In this document: positions 1 through 7,974 of the stretch, one piece after another
Numbering within the stretch: the stretch's first letter is position 1
How the letters are laid out: each line of letters starts with the position of its first letter
DNA from: Clostridiales bacterium
Lineage (GTDB): Bacteria > Bacillota_A > Clostridia > Christensenellales > Christensenellaceae
Assembly: GCA_003149735.1 (NCBI GenBank)
Contig: QANA01000042.1
Coordinates: forward strand, 1-33,105
Direction of reading: 5' to 3'
DNA length: 33,105 bases
Program-made: the position numbers and the translations under genes
The notes under the pieces: model-generated
Told to the model about the DNA's origin: nothing
The model's database searches: none
The model's input: the letters and a program-made list of their open reading frames with translations, nothing else

Positions 1-574
1 CGTAGAAGTAGGCGGATTGGATGTGCGTCAATATGACATCGAAACACTTCGTAATGAAGTGGCTATGGTATTACAAAAAAATGAACTTTTCTCCGGCACT
101 ATTAAAGATAACCTGCGTTGGGGAAATCCCGAAGCCACTGACGAGGAGCTTATCCACGCCTGTCAATTAGCACAAGCCGATGACTTTATTCGTGCATTCC
201 CAGATGGTTATGACACTCATATTGAGCAGGGTGGCACCAATGTTTCCGGCGGTCAAAAGCAACGTCTGTGCATCGCTCGAGCATTGCTCAAGAAACCGAA
301 GATTCTCATTTTAGATGACTCGACTAGCGCAGTAGATACGCACACTGATGCACTTATCCGCAAGGCCTTCCGAGAAGAAATTCCTGAGACCACTAAATTC
401 ATTATTGCTCAACGTATTTCATCAGTGGAAGATGCCGATTTAATTCTGGTTATGGACGGCGGACGGATCGTCGGGCGGGGAACCCATTCACATTTGATGC
501 AAGAAAGCGCCATTTACCGCGAAGTATATACTTCTCAGATGAAAGGAGGTACAGAAAATGAGCAAGCCCTCTAA
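1..574 (+). CDS. ABC exporter half-transporter, C-terminal ATPase part (5' partial)
   Basis: The reading frame is open from base 2 with no start site, so this is the C-terminal part of a nucleotide-binding domain whose gene begins outside the window. It has a Q-loop (VLQKNELFSGTI), a canonical signature (VSGGQKQR) and a Walker B that reads ILILDDSTSAVD, with Asp where the catalytic Glu is normally found. The switch-loop His is replaced by Gln (IIAQRISS). Those two changes are the known marks of the degenerate ATP site in heterodimeric exporters such as BmrCD and TM287/288. The partner gene begins inside its last codons (17-bp overlap), so the two are translationally coupled and form one membrane transporter. 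Substrate is unknown; drug or lipid-like export is the family norm. Confidence 0.93.
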   Translation, partial: VEVGGLDVRQYDIETLRNEVAMVLQKNELFSGTIKDNLRWGNPEATDEELIHACQLAQADDFIRAFPDGYDTHIEQGGTNVSGGQKQRLCIARALLKKPKILILDDSTSAVDTHTDALIRKAFREEIPETTKFIIAQRISSVEDADLILVMDGGRIVGRGTHSHLMQESAIYREVYTSQMKGGTENEQAL

Positions 575-2468
575 TAAGGCAACAACAAACAACGGTAAGC
601 CTAAGCTGCCTAAAGTCAATATGGCAACCGTAAAACGTTTATTTGGATATATCGTCGGTCCGTATAAACTGCAATTGATCGTCGTTCTGATCTGCCTGGT
701 GCTTTCGGCATTGGCCAGTGTTGCCGGCTCTTTATTCTTACAAACCTTAATCGATGACTATATTCTGCCATTGCTGCAGGAAAGCAATCCTGTCTTCAGC
801 GGATTATTGCGCTCCATCCTGGTCATGACCGGCATCTATCTGATTGGTATAATTGCCAATTACTTATATAACCGAATTATGCTCGGTGTTTCTCAGGGTA
901 CTTTGAAAACAATCCGAGATGATATGTTTGCGCATATGCAGACTCTGCCCATTCGTTATTTTGACACACATACCCATGGCGATATCATGAGTTATTACAC
1001 CAACGATGCAGATACATTGCGGCAAATGATTTCCAATAGTATTCCTAATGTCATTTCTTCCGTTATTACTGTTATTACAGTATTTATCTCTATGCTGCTC
1101 GCCAGCCCATGGATGACGCTCTTTACTTTGGTTACATTAGCATGCATATTTATTGTAATTAGTAAGGTAGCAGGGAAAAGTGGTTCTTACTTTATCCAGA
1201 GACAAAAATCCATTGCTAACACCAATGGCTATATCGAAGAAATGATCAATGGACAAAAAGTTATTAAAGTATTTTGTCACGAGGAGGAAACAAAACAAGA
1301 ATTTGATGCTCTGAATGAGACACTGCGCGAACATACTTATCAAGCTAACAAATATTCCAATATTCTAATGCCGATTATGTTTAACTTAGGTAATATGCAA
1401 TATGTCATGTTAGCTATAGTTGGCGGATTGCTCGCTATTAATGGTGTAGGTAATATTACTTTAGGTGCCGTTGTTTCTTTCTTACAACTTTCGCGCAGCT
1501 TTACGCAGCCGATAGCGCAGGTTTCCAACCAGATGAACTCTATCATTATGGCTTTGGCTGGTGCAGAACGTATTTTTGCATTGATGGATGAACCATCCGA
1601 AGTAGACGATGGTTATGTTACGCTGGTCAATGCCCGTCGTACTCCGGAAGGCGAAATTGAAGAATGCCGCGAACATACCGGTTTTTGGGCTTGGAAACAT
1701 CCGCATGGAGATGGAACGTTAACTTATACACCTCTTGCCGGAGATGTGCGAATGTATGATGTAGATTTCGGCTATACTGATGAAAAAATAGTTTTGCATA
1801 ATATTACTCTGTATGCCGAGCCTGGGCAAAAGGTGGCTTTTGTAGGGGCTACCGGAGCAGGGAAGACCACTATCACCAATCTGATTAATCGTTTTTATGA
1901 CATTGCCGATGGAAAAATCCGTTATGATGGCATTAATATTAACAAAATCAAAAAAGCAGATCTTCGCCGTTCTCTGGGCATCGTTCTGCAGGAGACCAAT
2001 CTGTTTACCGGTACTGTAATGGATAATATCCGGTACGGCAATCTGGATGCTACTGACGAAGAATGCATTGCTGCCGCAAAACTGGCAAATGCTCATGATT
2101 TTATTACCCGATTGCCCAACGGTTATGATACTATGCTGACCGGTAACGGAGCAAATCTTTCCCAAGGGCAGCGTCAGTTGATTTCTATTGCCCGAGCCGC
2201 TGTAGCAGATCCACCTGTAATGATTCTGGATGAGGCTACCTCTTCTATCGATACTCGCACAGAGGCACTAGTACAAAAAGGTATGGATTCTTTGATGCAT
2301 GGGCGAACCGTATTCGTTATTGCACATCGACTTTCTACAGTTAAAAATTCCGATGTCATTATGGTCTTGGAACAGGGCCGTATTATTGAACGCGGTAGTC
2401 ATGAAAAATTGATTGAAGAAAAAGGAAAGTATTATCAACTATATACCGGAGCTTTTGAATTGGAATAA
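558..2468 (+). CDS. ABC exporter half-transporter, permease plus ATPase (636 aa)
   Basis: This is a full half-transporter: six membrane segments across roughly residues 35-345, then an ATPase domain. Walker A GATGAGKTT is at 430-438, Walker B with the catalytic Glu (VMILDEA) at 554-560, and the switch His at 590. The signature is LSQGQ (534-538) rather than LSGGQ. In heterodimeric exporters the non-canonical signature of one subunit faces the degenerate Walker B of the other, which fits the upstream partner. A linker of about 35-40 residues (about 353-393) sits between the membrane and ATPase domains. The AAAGGAGG ribosome site at 542-549 lies inside the end of the upstream gene and supports the ATG at 558. 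Substrate cannot be told from sequence. Confidence 0.95.
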   Translation: MSKPSNKATTNNGKPKLPKVNMATVKRLFGYIVGPYKLQLIVVLICLVLSALASVAGSLFLQTLIDDYILPLLQESNPVFSGLLRSILVMTGIYLIGIIANYLYNRIMLGVSQGTLKTIRDDMFAHMQTLPIRYFDTHTHGDIMSYYTNDADTLRQMISNSIPNVISSVITVITVFISMLLASPWMTLFTLVTLACIFIVISKVAGKSGSYFIQRQKSIANTNGYIEEMINGQKVIKVFCHEEETKQEFDALNETLREHTYQANKYSNILMPIMFNLGNMQYVMLAIVGGLLAINGVGNITLGAVVSFLQLSRSFTQPIAQVSNQMNSIIMALAGAERIFALMDEPSEVDDGYVTLVNARRTPEGEIEECREHTGFWAWKHPHGDGTLTYTPLAGDVRMYDVDFGYTDEKIVLHNITLYAEPGQKVAFVGATGAGKTTITNLINRFYDIADGKIRYDGININKIKKADLRRSLGIVLQETNLFTGTVMDNIRYGNLDATDEECIAAAKLANAHDFITRLPNGYDTMLTGNGANLSQGQRQLISIARAAVADPPVMILDEATSSIDTRTEALVQKGMDSLMHGRTVFVIAHRLSTVKNSDVIMVLEQGRIIERGSHEKLIEEKGKYYQLYTGAFELE

Positions 2469-2521
2469 TTTATTTAAAATTATTCCATACAAAAACTAAA
2501 AACTGCACAAATCATAAAATT

Positions 2522-2554
2522 AAAAACATCCATTGAAATTCAATGGATGTTTTT
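2522..2554. terminator. Bidirectional intrinsic terminator between convergent genes
   Basis: A perfect 14-bp stem (2522-2535 with 2541-2554) and a 5-nt loop carry A-runs on the left and T-runs on the right. It lies between the ABC exporter gene (+) and the ribU-like gene (-), so it can serve both. Confidence 0.9.
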
Positions 2555-2563
2555 ATTCATCTA

Positions 2564-3220
2564 TTAAAGAACCCCTTTCATAACCAATATGAAGAAAATA
2601 CAGGTTACCAGCAGCACAAATGCTACCAATAGCAAACCAATTTTCTTTCCATTGTCAATCCGCTGGCCGCTATCTTGCGGCACCTCTACCAAATTGGCTT
2701 TTCGCAAAGCCTGTACAATCGGCTTATAAATTAATAATGTCAAAGCAGTATTCAGACCACCTTTCAAAAGGTTGAAGGGAAGAAAAGCCGGAAGCAATAA
2801 CTCCGCCACTGCCTCACGCGGATATCCCATATAAATAGGCGTAATCAAATAATTCCACAGCAACATAATAATTGTCATAGCAAAAGTTCCGCATACTAGC
2901 CCTGTTACAGCACCGGATAGCGTATGTTTCTTTTTATAAATCCATGCTGCTGTACAGGCAAAGCTACAGCTGCCAAGAATATTCATCACACAGCCGATCA
3001 ATCCAGTATCACTGGCGGTCAACATCTCAACAATTGAAACAATCGCAGAGATAATAAAGGAAGTCAGCGGACCAAACAAGAAACCGCCAATTGTGATTAC
3101 CACATCTTTAGGTTCATACTTTAAGAAAAGCACTACCGGAATCCTGACGACTACAACGACTACATAGGCAACAGCGCATAGCATTGCCACCATCGTTAGT
3201 TTTTTAGTTTTGGCATTCAT
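2564..3220 (-). CDS. ribU: ECF transporter S component, riboflavin type (RibU-like)
   Basis: This 218-residue very hydrophobic protein has about six membrane segments. Its N-terminal helix (KKLTMVAMLCAVAYVVV) has the Ala-rich face that S components use to contact the ECF energizing module. It would bind riboflavin and hand it to the shared EcfA/A'/T module, which is not encoded here. The open frame runs further upstream, but the ATG at 3220 is chosen because AGGAGGTG lies at 3228-3235 and the upstream part lies in the riboswitch terminator. The FMN riboswitch in the leader is the best evidence for riboflavin as substrate. A soluble-looking linker (about 170-190) precedes the last membrane segment. 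Confidence 0.9.
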   Translation of the reverse strand: MNAKTKKLTMVAMLCAVAYVVVVVVRIPVVLFLKYEPKDVVITIGGFLFGPLTSFIISAIVSIVEMLTASDTGLIGCVMNILGSCSFACTAAWIYKKKHTLSGAVTGLVCGTFAMTIIMLLWNYLITPIYMGYPREAVAELLLPAFLPFNLLKGGLNTALTLLIYKPIVQALRKANLVEVPQDSGQRIDNGKKIGLLLVAFVLLVTCIFFILVMKGVL

Positions 3221-3250
3221 TCCAAAACACCTCCTGAAAACAGTAAAATA

Positions 3251-3290
3251 AAAGAAAAAACACCCGAAACACAGAAGTGCCTTTCGGGTG
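3251..3290 (-). terminator. FMN riboswitch attenuator terminator
   Basis: On the minus strand a perfect 9-bp stem (3282-3290 with 3261-3269), possibly extended by an inner CAC/GTG pairing, is followed by TTTTTTCTTTT. It lies between the aptamer and the ribU-like start, so it is the expression platform: FMN-bound aptamer would favour termination. Confidence 0.9.
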
Positions 3291-3345
3291 TCAAAAACGA
3301 TGTTTACCAAAGGAAATACCGATCATTTCCGATTCATTTTTTTAC

Positions 3346-3480
3346 ACATCTTCTTTCATCCAGACTATAACTGTTGGTCTTGGAATTTCACCAAATCTGC
3401 TCGTTATACCTATCATCAAGTACAAACAAGCGCGCGGACTCTTACCGCCAATCGGGAATTTCACCCTGCCCTGAAGACAT
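3346..3480 (-). promoter_or_regulatory. FMN riboswitch aptamer (RFN element)
   Basis: Read on the minus strand, the conserved RFN blocks appear in order: GGGCAGGGTGAAATTCCCGA, GGCGGTAAGAGTCCGCG, GGTGAAATTCCAAGACC, and ACAGTTATAGTCTGGATG. The ends can pair as P1 (ATGTCTTC with GAAGATGT). It sits about 55 nt upstream of its terminator and 125 nt upstream of the ribU-like start. The family senses FMN and turns off riboflavin uptake or synthesis when FMN is plentiful. Confidence 0.96.
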
Positions 3481-3512
3481 TTCATACATGATTCAGTTGT
3501 ATTACGGTGTTA

Positions 3513-3541
3513 ATTATAATTCTGTGTTTAAAAAAAGTCAA
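3513..3541 (-). promoter_or_regulatory. Sigma-A promoter for the riboswitch-ribU transcript
   Basis: TTGACT (3541-3536) and a perfect TATAAT (3518-3513) are separated by exactly 17 bp. The predicted start, about 3506, lies about 25 nt before the aptamer. Confidence 0.85.
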
Positions 3542-3651
3542 TAATCACTAAATAAATGATAGAAAGTACTAACAGCGAGGTGATTTTTCACAAAAAAAGG
3601 GTAAGGGTAATAAAATTATTATCCGTTCGTTTATAAAAATTGTAGAAATAT

Positions 3652-3682
3652 AAAAACAGAGCAAATAAAAAATCTGCTCTGT
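3652..3682 (-). terminator. Intrinsic terminator of tRNA-Trp
   Basis: On the minus strand an 8-bp stem (ACAGAGCA 3682-3675 with TGCTCTGT 3663-3656) is followed by TTTTTATATTT. It lies 14 nt past the tRNA 3' end. Confidence 0.8.
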
Positions 3683-3696
3683 CTTCATAAAAAAAT

Positions 3697-3772
3697 TGGC
3701 AGGGGAGACGCGACTCGAACACGCAACCGGCGGTTTTGGAGACCGCTGCTCTACCAATTGAGCCACTCCCCT
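3697..3772 (-). tRNA. tRNA-Trp (anticodon CCA)
   Basis: The minus strand gives a 76-nt cloverleaf. The acceptor stem pairs AGGGGAG with CTCCCCT, and the discriminator G is followed by a genome-encoded CCA. The D arm is GGCTCAATTGGTAGAGCA, the anticodon stem GCGGT/ACCGC carries the loop CTCCAAA, and the T loop contains GTTCGAGTC. The anticodon CCA reads UGG, so it carries tryptophan. It stands alone with its own promoter and terminator. A short open frame across it is spurious. Confidence 0.97.
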
Positions 3773-3793
3773 TTGCAATCTAATGTAATATAT

Positions 3794-3822
3794 ATTATAA
3801 TCTATTTATATTCATTCGTCAA
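3794..3822 (-). promoter_or_regulatory. Sigma-A promoter for tRNA-Trp
   Basis: TTGACG (3822-3817), a 17-bp spacer and a perfect TATAAT (3799-3794) lie 22 bp upstream of the tRNA 5' end, as expected for a stable RNA promoter. Confidence 0.85.
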
Positions 3823-3897
3823 GAAGTTTTATGCTTAATAAATTACCAAATGTTTTCACCATCATAGTAAATAGCAAAAAGGGGATAACTAAAATTT

Positions 3898-4401
3898 ATG
3901 CAATTCGAACATATACAAAATAAATATACAAAAGCGCGAAATCAGGAAACCTTAAAGAAGGTTACTATCTATACTGATGGTGCCTGTTCCGGTAATCCAG
4001 GCCCAGGAGGTTGGGGGGCTATCCTTATTTATAAAGGTCAGGAAAAAGAACTTTCCGGGTTTTATCAGGAATCCACAAATAACCGCATGGAGTTAACCGC
4101 AGCTTTAAAAGCTTTACAGGCTTTAAAAGAGCGTTGTCAGGTGCAATTATATACCGACAGTGCTTATTTATGTAACGCCTTTAACAACGGCTGGACAATG
4201 GCTTGGGAGCGCAATGGTTGGCTTAACTCTAAGAAAAAACCTGTTGAAAATCAGGATCTATGGATTCCGCTGCTCAACGAAACCAAGTTGCACGACATTG
4301 AATGGATTAAAGTAAAAGGTCATGCTGATAATCCTTATAACAATCGGTGTGATAAATTAGCGACCGACGAAATAAAAAAACATACTAATTCAAAAACATA
4401 A
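3898..4401 (+). CDS. rnhA: Ribonuclease HI
   Basis: This enzyme cleaves the RNA strand of RNA-DNA hybrids, removing primers and R-loops in the cytoplasm. All catalytic residues of the RNase HI fold are visible: Asp27 (YTDGACSGNPG), Glu65 (NNRMEL), Asp87 (YTDSAY) and Asp152 (NNRCDKLA), with the flexible-loop His142 (VKGHAD). The basic handle region (around 104-117, ERNGWLNSKKKP) is present. At 167 residues it is slightly longer than the E. coli enzyme because of about 20 extra N-terminal residues with no recognisable hybrid-binding domain. The start ATG has AAGGGG at 3879-3884 with rather long spacing. It ends before a strong terminator, so it is probably monocistronic. Confidence 0.96.
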   Translation: MQFEHIQNKYTKARNQETLKKVTIYTDGACSGNPGPGGWGAILIYKGQEKELSGFYQESTNNRMELTAALKALQALKERCQVQLYTDSAYLCNAFNNGWTMAWERNGWLNSKKKPVENQDLWIPLLNETKLHDIEWIKVKGHADNPYNNRCDKLATDEIKKHTNSKT

Positions 4402-4442
4402 AGATCTATTTTTTAACTGACTTTGATACAGAGAAGAAGAGT

Positions 4443-4491
4443 TCAATAACTATTCGTAAAACACAAGTTTTACGAATAGTTATTGATTTTT
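4443..4491 (+). terminator. Perfect 20-bp stem terminator after rnhA
   Basis: Bases 4443-4462 and 4467-4486 are a perfect 20-bp inverted repeat with loop ACAA, followed by TTTTT (4487-4491). The right arm also holds the -35 of the next gene's promoter, so termination and initiation signals overlap. Confidence 0.9.
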
Positions 4492-4511
4492 AGCAGCATT
4501 TATGCTATAAT
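4483..4511 (+). promoter_or_regulatory. Sigma-A promoter for the Xer-like recombinase
   Basis: TTGATT (4483-4488), a 17-bp spacer and TATAAT (4506-4511) preceded by TGC (an extended -10). The predicted leader is about 85 nt, with a ribosome site AAAAGGA around 4587-4593. Confidence 0.8.
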
Positions 4512-4604
4512 AAATTTATGGAATTGAAATTCTCGTTTTTTCAAACGTTTTTATTTATTTTTCGATTTCATTATTTTTTTACAAACAAAAGGATTTAATA
4601 TACT

Positions 4605-5702
4605 ATGGCTCGTAGCTATCATGAAGAACGGAATTTAGAATTTTCCCAACGTATTCGTGAAATATGTTCAGAAATGCCGCTTTGGTTCATTGATTTCATT
4701 CGTGCACAAGCAGATGTACTTACTCCGCTTACTCGTTTTAATTATTGTATAGATGCCCGCATCTTTTTTATCTATCTGATCCAAGAACATCGCGATTTCT
4801 ATGGCCTTCGTATGTCGCAAATCACACCATCTATGTTGGGCAACTTAACACATAAGGATTTGGAAGTTTACATAGAATATCTCGGTTATTATATAAAAAC
4901 TTCCCCCTTCCCTGATGACTCTTCTCCACTATCGGAAGAAAATTCTGTTAATAATGAATTGGAATATGAAAATGGTGAACGCGGAAAAGCCAGAAAAATT
5001 GCCAGTCTGCGCTCTATGTATAAGTATCTTTATAAAAATGAAATGGTTTCATCCAATCCTGCAGAATTGCTTTCTACACCAAAAATTCACGAAAAAAATA
5101 TTATTCGACTGACTCCAGAAGAAATTTCCCGTTTACTACACACAATCGAATCTGGCGAAGGGCTCAGTGCACGGCAAAAAAGTTATCAAAAAAAGACACT
5201 GAAACGTGATTTCGCGATGATTGTATTGTTTTTAACAACAGGTATTCGCGTTAGTGAGTTAGCCGGTCTTGATATTTCAGATATAGATTTTGAAACAAAC
5301 TCTTTTCGTATTATCCGAAAAGGCGGTAATGAAAGTATACTGTATTTTGGCAATGAAACCGCAGATGCACTGAAAAGCTACTTACAGGAACGTCAGAGTA
5401 CCGGCACTTACGAGCGTAATGCTCCCCTTTTCTTATCGATGCAAAATAAACGTATCAATGTACGCACTATTGAAAATCTTGTAAAAAAATATGCAGGATC
5501 TGCAGTTCCTCTGAAAAAAATCACTCCGCACAAATTGAGAAGCACTTATGGTACCATGTTATATCAAAATACGGGGGATATTTACCTTGTAGCCGATGTA
5601 TTAGGGCATAAAGATGTAAATACCACCCGTAAACATTATGCTGCTATGAGCGAAGAAAATCGAAAAATGGCAGCAAAAGCTGTAACGCTTAGAGAAGAGT
5701 AG
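4605..5702 (+). CDS. Tyrosine recombinase, XerC/XerD-like (365 aa)
   Basis: This is a site-specific recombinase of the lambda-integrase family. It has an N-terminal SAM-like core-binding domain (about 20-160) and a catalytic domain (about 165-355). The catalytic set is complete: Arg215 (TTGIRVSEL), Lys239 (RIIRKGGN), His309 and Arg312 (PHKLRS), His335 (LGHKDV) and the nucleophile Tyr345 (TTRKHYA). It is about 60 residues longer than usual XerC/XerD, partly through an acidic, Ser/Asn-rich insertion (about 103-128) in the DNA-binding half. No att-like repeats, IS ends or phage genes flank it, so a housekeeping role in resolving chromosome dimers is more likely than mobility. Its last 14 bp overlap the convergent ynbB-like gene. 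Confidence 0.9.
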   Translation: MARSYHEERNLEFSQRIREICSEMPLWFIDFIRAQADVLTPLTRFNYCIDARIFFIYLIQEHRDFYGLRMSQITPSMLGNLTHKDLEVYIEYLGYYIKTSPFPDDSSPLSEENSVNNELEYENGERGKARKIASLRSMYKYLYKNEMVSSNPAELLSTPKIHEKNIIRLTPEEISRLLHTIESGEGLSARQKSYQKKTLKRDFAMIVLFLTTGIRVSELAGLDISDIDFETNSFRIIRKGGNESILYFGNETADALKSYLQERQSTGTYERNAPLFLSMQNKRINVRTIENLVKKYAGSAVPLKKITPHKLRSTYGTMLYQNTGDIYLVADVLGHKDVNTTRKHYAAMSEENRKMAAKAVTLREE

Positions 5703-6972
5703 CAAGCCCCATATCCTGCATTGCCAACATTAACGCCAATTCAATACTCTCCAATGTCAACCCACCTTGGAAATATGCAATATATGGCTCTCGCAAAGGT
5801 GCATCCGCAGAAAGCTCAATCGTACTGCCTTGTATGAAGCTGCCTGAAGCCATAATGATTTTAGAATCATACCCCGGTTGGTCATCTGCAAAAGGCACTG
5901 CATTAGCATCAATCGGGCTGGCTTTCTGAATAGCCCGTACAAAAGCAATCAATTCTTTTTCACTTTTACAAGTGATTGATTGCGCTATATCCGAGCGTGC
6001 CTGGCTGGGATTCGGGCAAACGCTATATCCAAGAGAAGCAAATACTTCTGTAAATAAAGTAGCTCCAATCAATGCCGTGCAGACTGTACTGGGTGAAAGG
6101 TAAATTCCCTGGAAGAAAGCTCGATATCCTCCTACATAAGAACCGATTTCTGTACCTGTTGTAGGTGTTGTAAAACGAGCAGCTATACGATCGATTGCTT
6201 TGCGGGTTCCCACTATATAGCCGCCAGTAGGCGCAATGCCTGCTCCTGGATTTTTAATTAAAGAGCCCAGAATTACATCAGCACCAACCTCTGTAGGCTC
6301 CTGCCGTTCAGTAAATTCTCCATAGCAATTATCAACCACAATGTATACATCAGGAAACCGTTCCTTAATTGCCCGAGCTGCCCTGCCGATTTGCGCAACA
6401 GTCAATGCTGGGCGAGCTGTATACCCTTTAGATCGTTGTATATGCACTACTTTAATTGATTTATCCAAATACAGGCGATCTAAAACAGCATCAATATCGA
6501 TATCAAAATCCGGCTTTAGATCTACTTCATCATATTTTATGGCGAACTCTGCCAATCCTCCTACTGTATGCTCGTCATCCAGGCCAAGAGAGCTAATCAG
6601 CGTATCATACGGGCGTCCTGTTATACATAATAATGTATCCAACGGGCGCAGCAACCCAAATAAAGCTGTACAAATTGTATGTGTCCCGGAAGCAAGATGC
6701 GGGCTCACAATGGCAGCCTCTGCTCCAAAAATTTCCGCAAACAACTCAGCCAGTTTTTCACGACCAATATCCGCAAGTCCATACCCTGTGGACGGAGTAA
6801 AATGCCTTTCCTCTACTCCAACCGTTTGAAATGCCCGCAGAACTTTAAGTGAATTATATTCCTTAATTGCTTCAATTTCCGCAATTTTTTCTGCAGAGCG
6901 ACGCTTGATTTTAAAAACATAATCAATAATTTTTTCGTCAATATGATATGCATCACGCAGTATGTTTTTCAT
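5689..6972 (-). CDS. ynbB: PLP-dependent Met-gamma-lyase-like protein (YnbB, 'aluminium resistance' family)
   Basis: This 427-residue protein of the fold-type I PLP family is related to cystathionine/methionine lyases. The cofactor lysine is probably Lys240 (GSLIKNPGAG), with the PLP-ring Asp214 (VVDNCYGE) upstream and a substrate-phosphate Gly/Ser loop (LASGTHTI) near 94-101. The family is often called aluminium resistance protein, but the true substrate is unsettled. It lies 66 bp downstream of miaA on the same strand. In Bacillus subtilis ynbB also sits near miaA and hfq, so the identity rests on both sequence and order; hfq is missing here. Ribosome site AGAGGA precedes the ATG. Its 3' end overlaps the recombinase gene and no terminator is visible. 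Confidence 0.9.
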   Translation of the reverse strand: MKNILRDAYHIDEKIIDYVFKIKRRSAEKIAEIEAIKEYNSLKVLRAFQTVGVEERHFTPSTGYGLADIGREKLAELFAEIFGAEAAIVSPHLASGTHTICTALFGLLRPLDTLLCITGRPYDTLISSLGLDDEHTVGGLAEFAIKYDEVDLKPDFDIDIDAVLDRLYLDKSIKVVHIQRSKGYTARPALTVAQIGRAARAIKERFPDVYIVVDNCYGEFTERQEPTEVGADVILGSLIKNPGAGIAPTGGYIVGTRKAIDRIAARFTTPTTGTEIGSYVGGYRAFFQGIYLSPSTVCTALIGATLFTEVFASLGYSVCPNPSQARSDIAQSITCKSEKELIAFVRAIQKASPIDANAVPFADDQPGYDSKIIMASGSFIQGSTIELSADAPLREPYIAYFQGGLTLESIELALMLAMQDMGLATLL

Positions 6973-7038
6973 TTAGTTTTTCCTCTTTTCATTTTTATCC
7001 AATCACCGGGATTAGCGATATTAACATTTTACAACCAG

Positions 7039-7974
7039 TTATTCTTTTAAAAGAAATTCTTGAATACAGCGCAAAACTTCTTCTGCTTCTTGATGCGAAG
7101 ATTTGTAAGGTTCTGCAAAAAACCAATGGATAGAAGGCTCTCGGCGGAACCATGTCATCTGTCGTTTTGCAAAACGGCGTGTATTGCGCTTTATCAACTC
7201 CACTGTAGCTTCCAAAGAAGCCTCCCCACCAAAATAAGGCAGGAATTCTTTATAACCGATTGCAGAAAAAGCAGTAATATTTGCTCCATATTTTTGATAA
7301 ATAGTCCGCACCTCTTGCTCCAAACCTCTATCCATCATTTGATCAACTCTTATCTCAATATCTCGATACAAGTGGGGTCGTTCTTTATTAATTCCGATTA
7401 CCAGGGTTTCATATTTATCCTGTGGTGCACGAAATGCATAAACTGCCGGCGTTTCTTCCGTAGCCAGAATTTCCAATCGACGTATCAAGCGCTTTTTATC
7501 ATTCGGATGGATACGCTGTGCTGCATCAGGATCCTCCTGTTTCAAACGAGCATATAGTTTTTCCGAACCGCCTGGAACATCATATTCTCTGGATAATTGT
7601 TCCCGTAACAATCTATTTGGCTCCGTTTTTGTAAAATCGATATCATAAAGCAATGCATTTAAGTATAGGCCTGTCCCTCCTACTACAATGGGAAGGGCTT
7701 TTTTTTCTGCAAGTGTTTCCAAAATTGTTTGCGCTTCTGCCTGGTACTGTGCTACACTATAGGCCTGATTTGGTGCTACTGTCCCAAATAAGTGATGAGG
7801 AATTCCCTGTTGCTCCTCTGTAAGGGGCCGTGCGGTTCCAATATGCATTTCACTATAAATCTGCATCGAATCCGCACAAAGTATCTCCCCGCCCAAATAT
7901 TTTGCTACTGCAATAGCAATATCTGTTTTTCCTGCCGCTGTCGGCCCGGTAATAAAAACAACTTTTTGTTTCAT
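7039..7974 (-). CDS. miaA: tRNA dimethylallyltransferase
   Basis: The enzyme transfers a dimethylallyl group from DMAPP to N6 of A37 in tRNAs that read codons starting with U, which would include the tRNA-Trp encoded in this window. The P-loop is GPTAAGKT at 10-17, followed by the substrate block DSMQIYSEMHIGTARP. Other conserved blocks are VVGGTGLYLNAL and the C-terminal KRNTRRFAKRQMTWFRRE that contacts the tRNA anticodon arm. At 311 residues it has the usual length. Its ATG directly abuts the mutL stop codon with no spacer, so translation is probably coupled within the mutS-mutL-miaA-ynbB operon. Confidence 0.97.
   Translation of the reverse strand: MKQKVVFITGPTAAGKTDIAIAVAKYLGGEILCADSMQIYSEMHIGTARPLTEEQQGIPHHLFGTVAPNQAYSVAQYQAEAQTILETLAEKKALPIVVGGTGLYLNALLYDIDFTKTEPNRLLREQLSREYDVPGGSEKLYARLKQEDPDAAQRIHPNDKKRLIRRLEILATEETPAVYAFRAPQDKYETLVIGINKERPHLYRDIEIRVDQMMDRGLEQEVRTIYQKYGANITAFSAIGYKEFLPYFGGEASLEATVELIKRNTRRFAKRQMTWFRREPSIHWFFAEPYKSSHQEAEEVLRCIQEFLLKE

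Noticed and set aside
3221..3310. N-terminal extension of the ribU-like frame
   Set aside because: The extension lies in the riboswitch terminator; a strong AGGAGGTG marks the ATG at 3220.
3604..3623. Short AT-rich inverted repeat between the tRNA terminator and the ribU promoter
   Set aside because: It is imperfect, low in complexity and has no associated gene end or promoter; chance is sufficient.
3569..3778. 69-codon open frame on the minus strand
   Set aside because: It runs straight through the tRNA-Trp gene and its promoter and terminator; the tRNA explains the sequence.
4605..5702. Recombinase as evidence of an integrated element
   Set aside because: No att repeats, phage or transfer genes lie around it; the flanking genes are core genes and the adjacent tRNA-Trp is not interrupted or duplicated.
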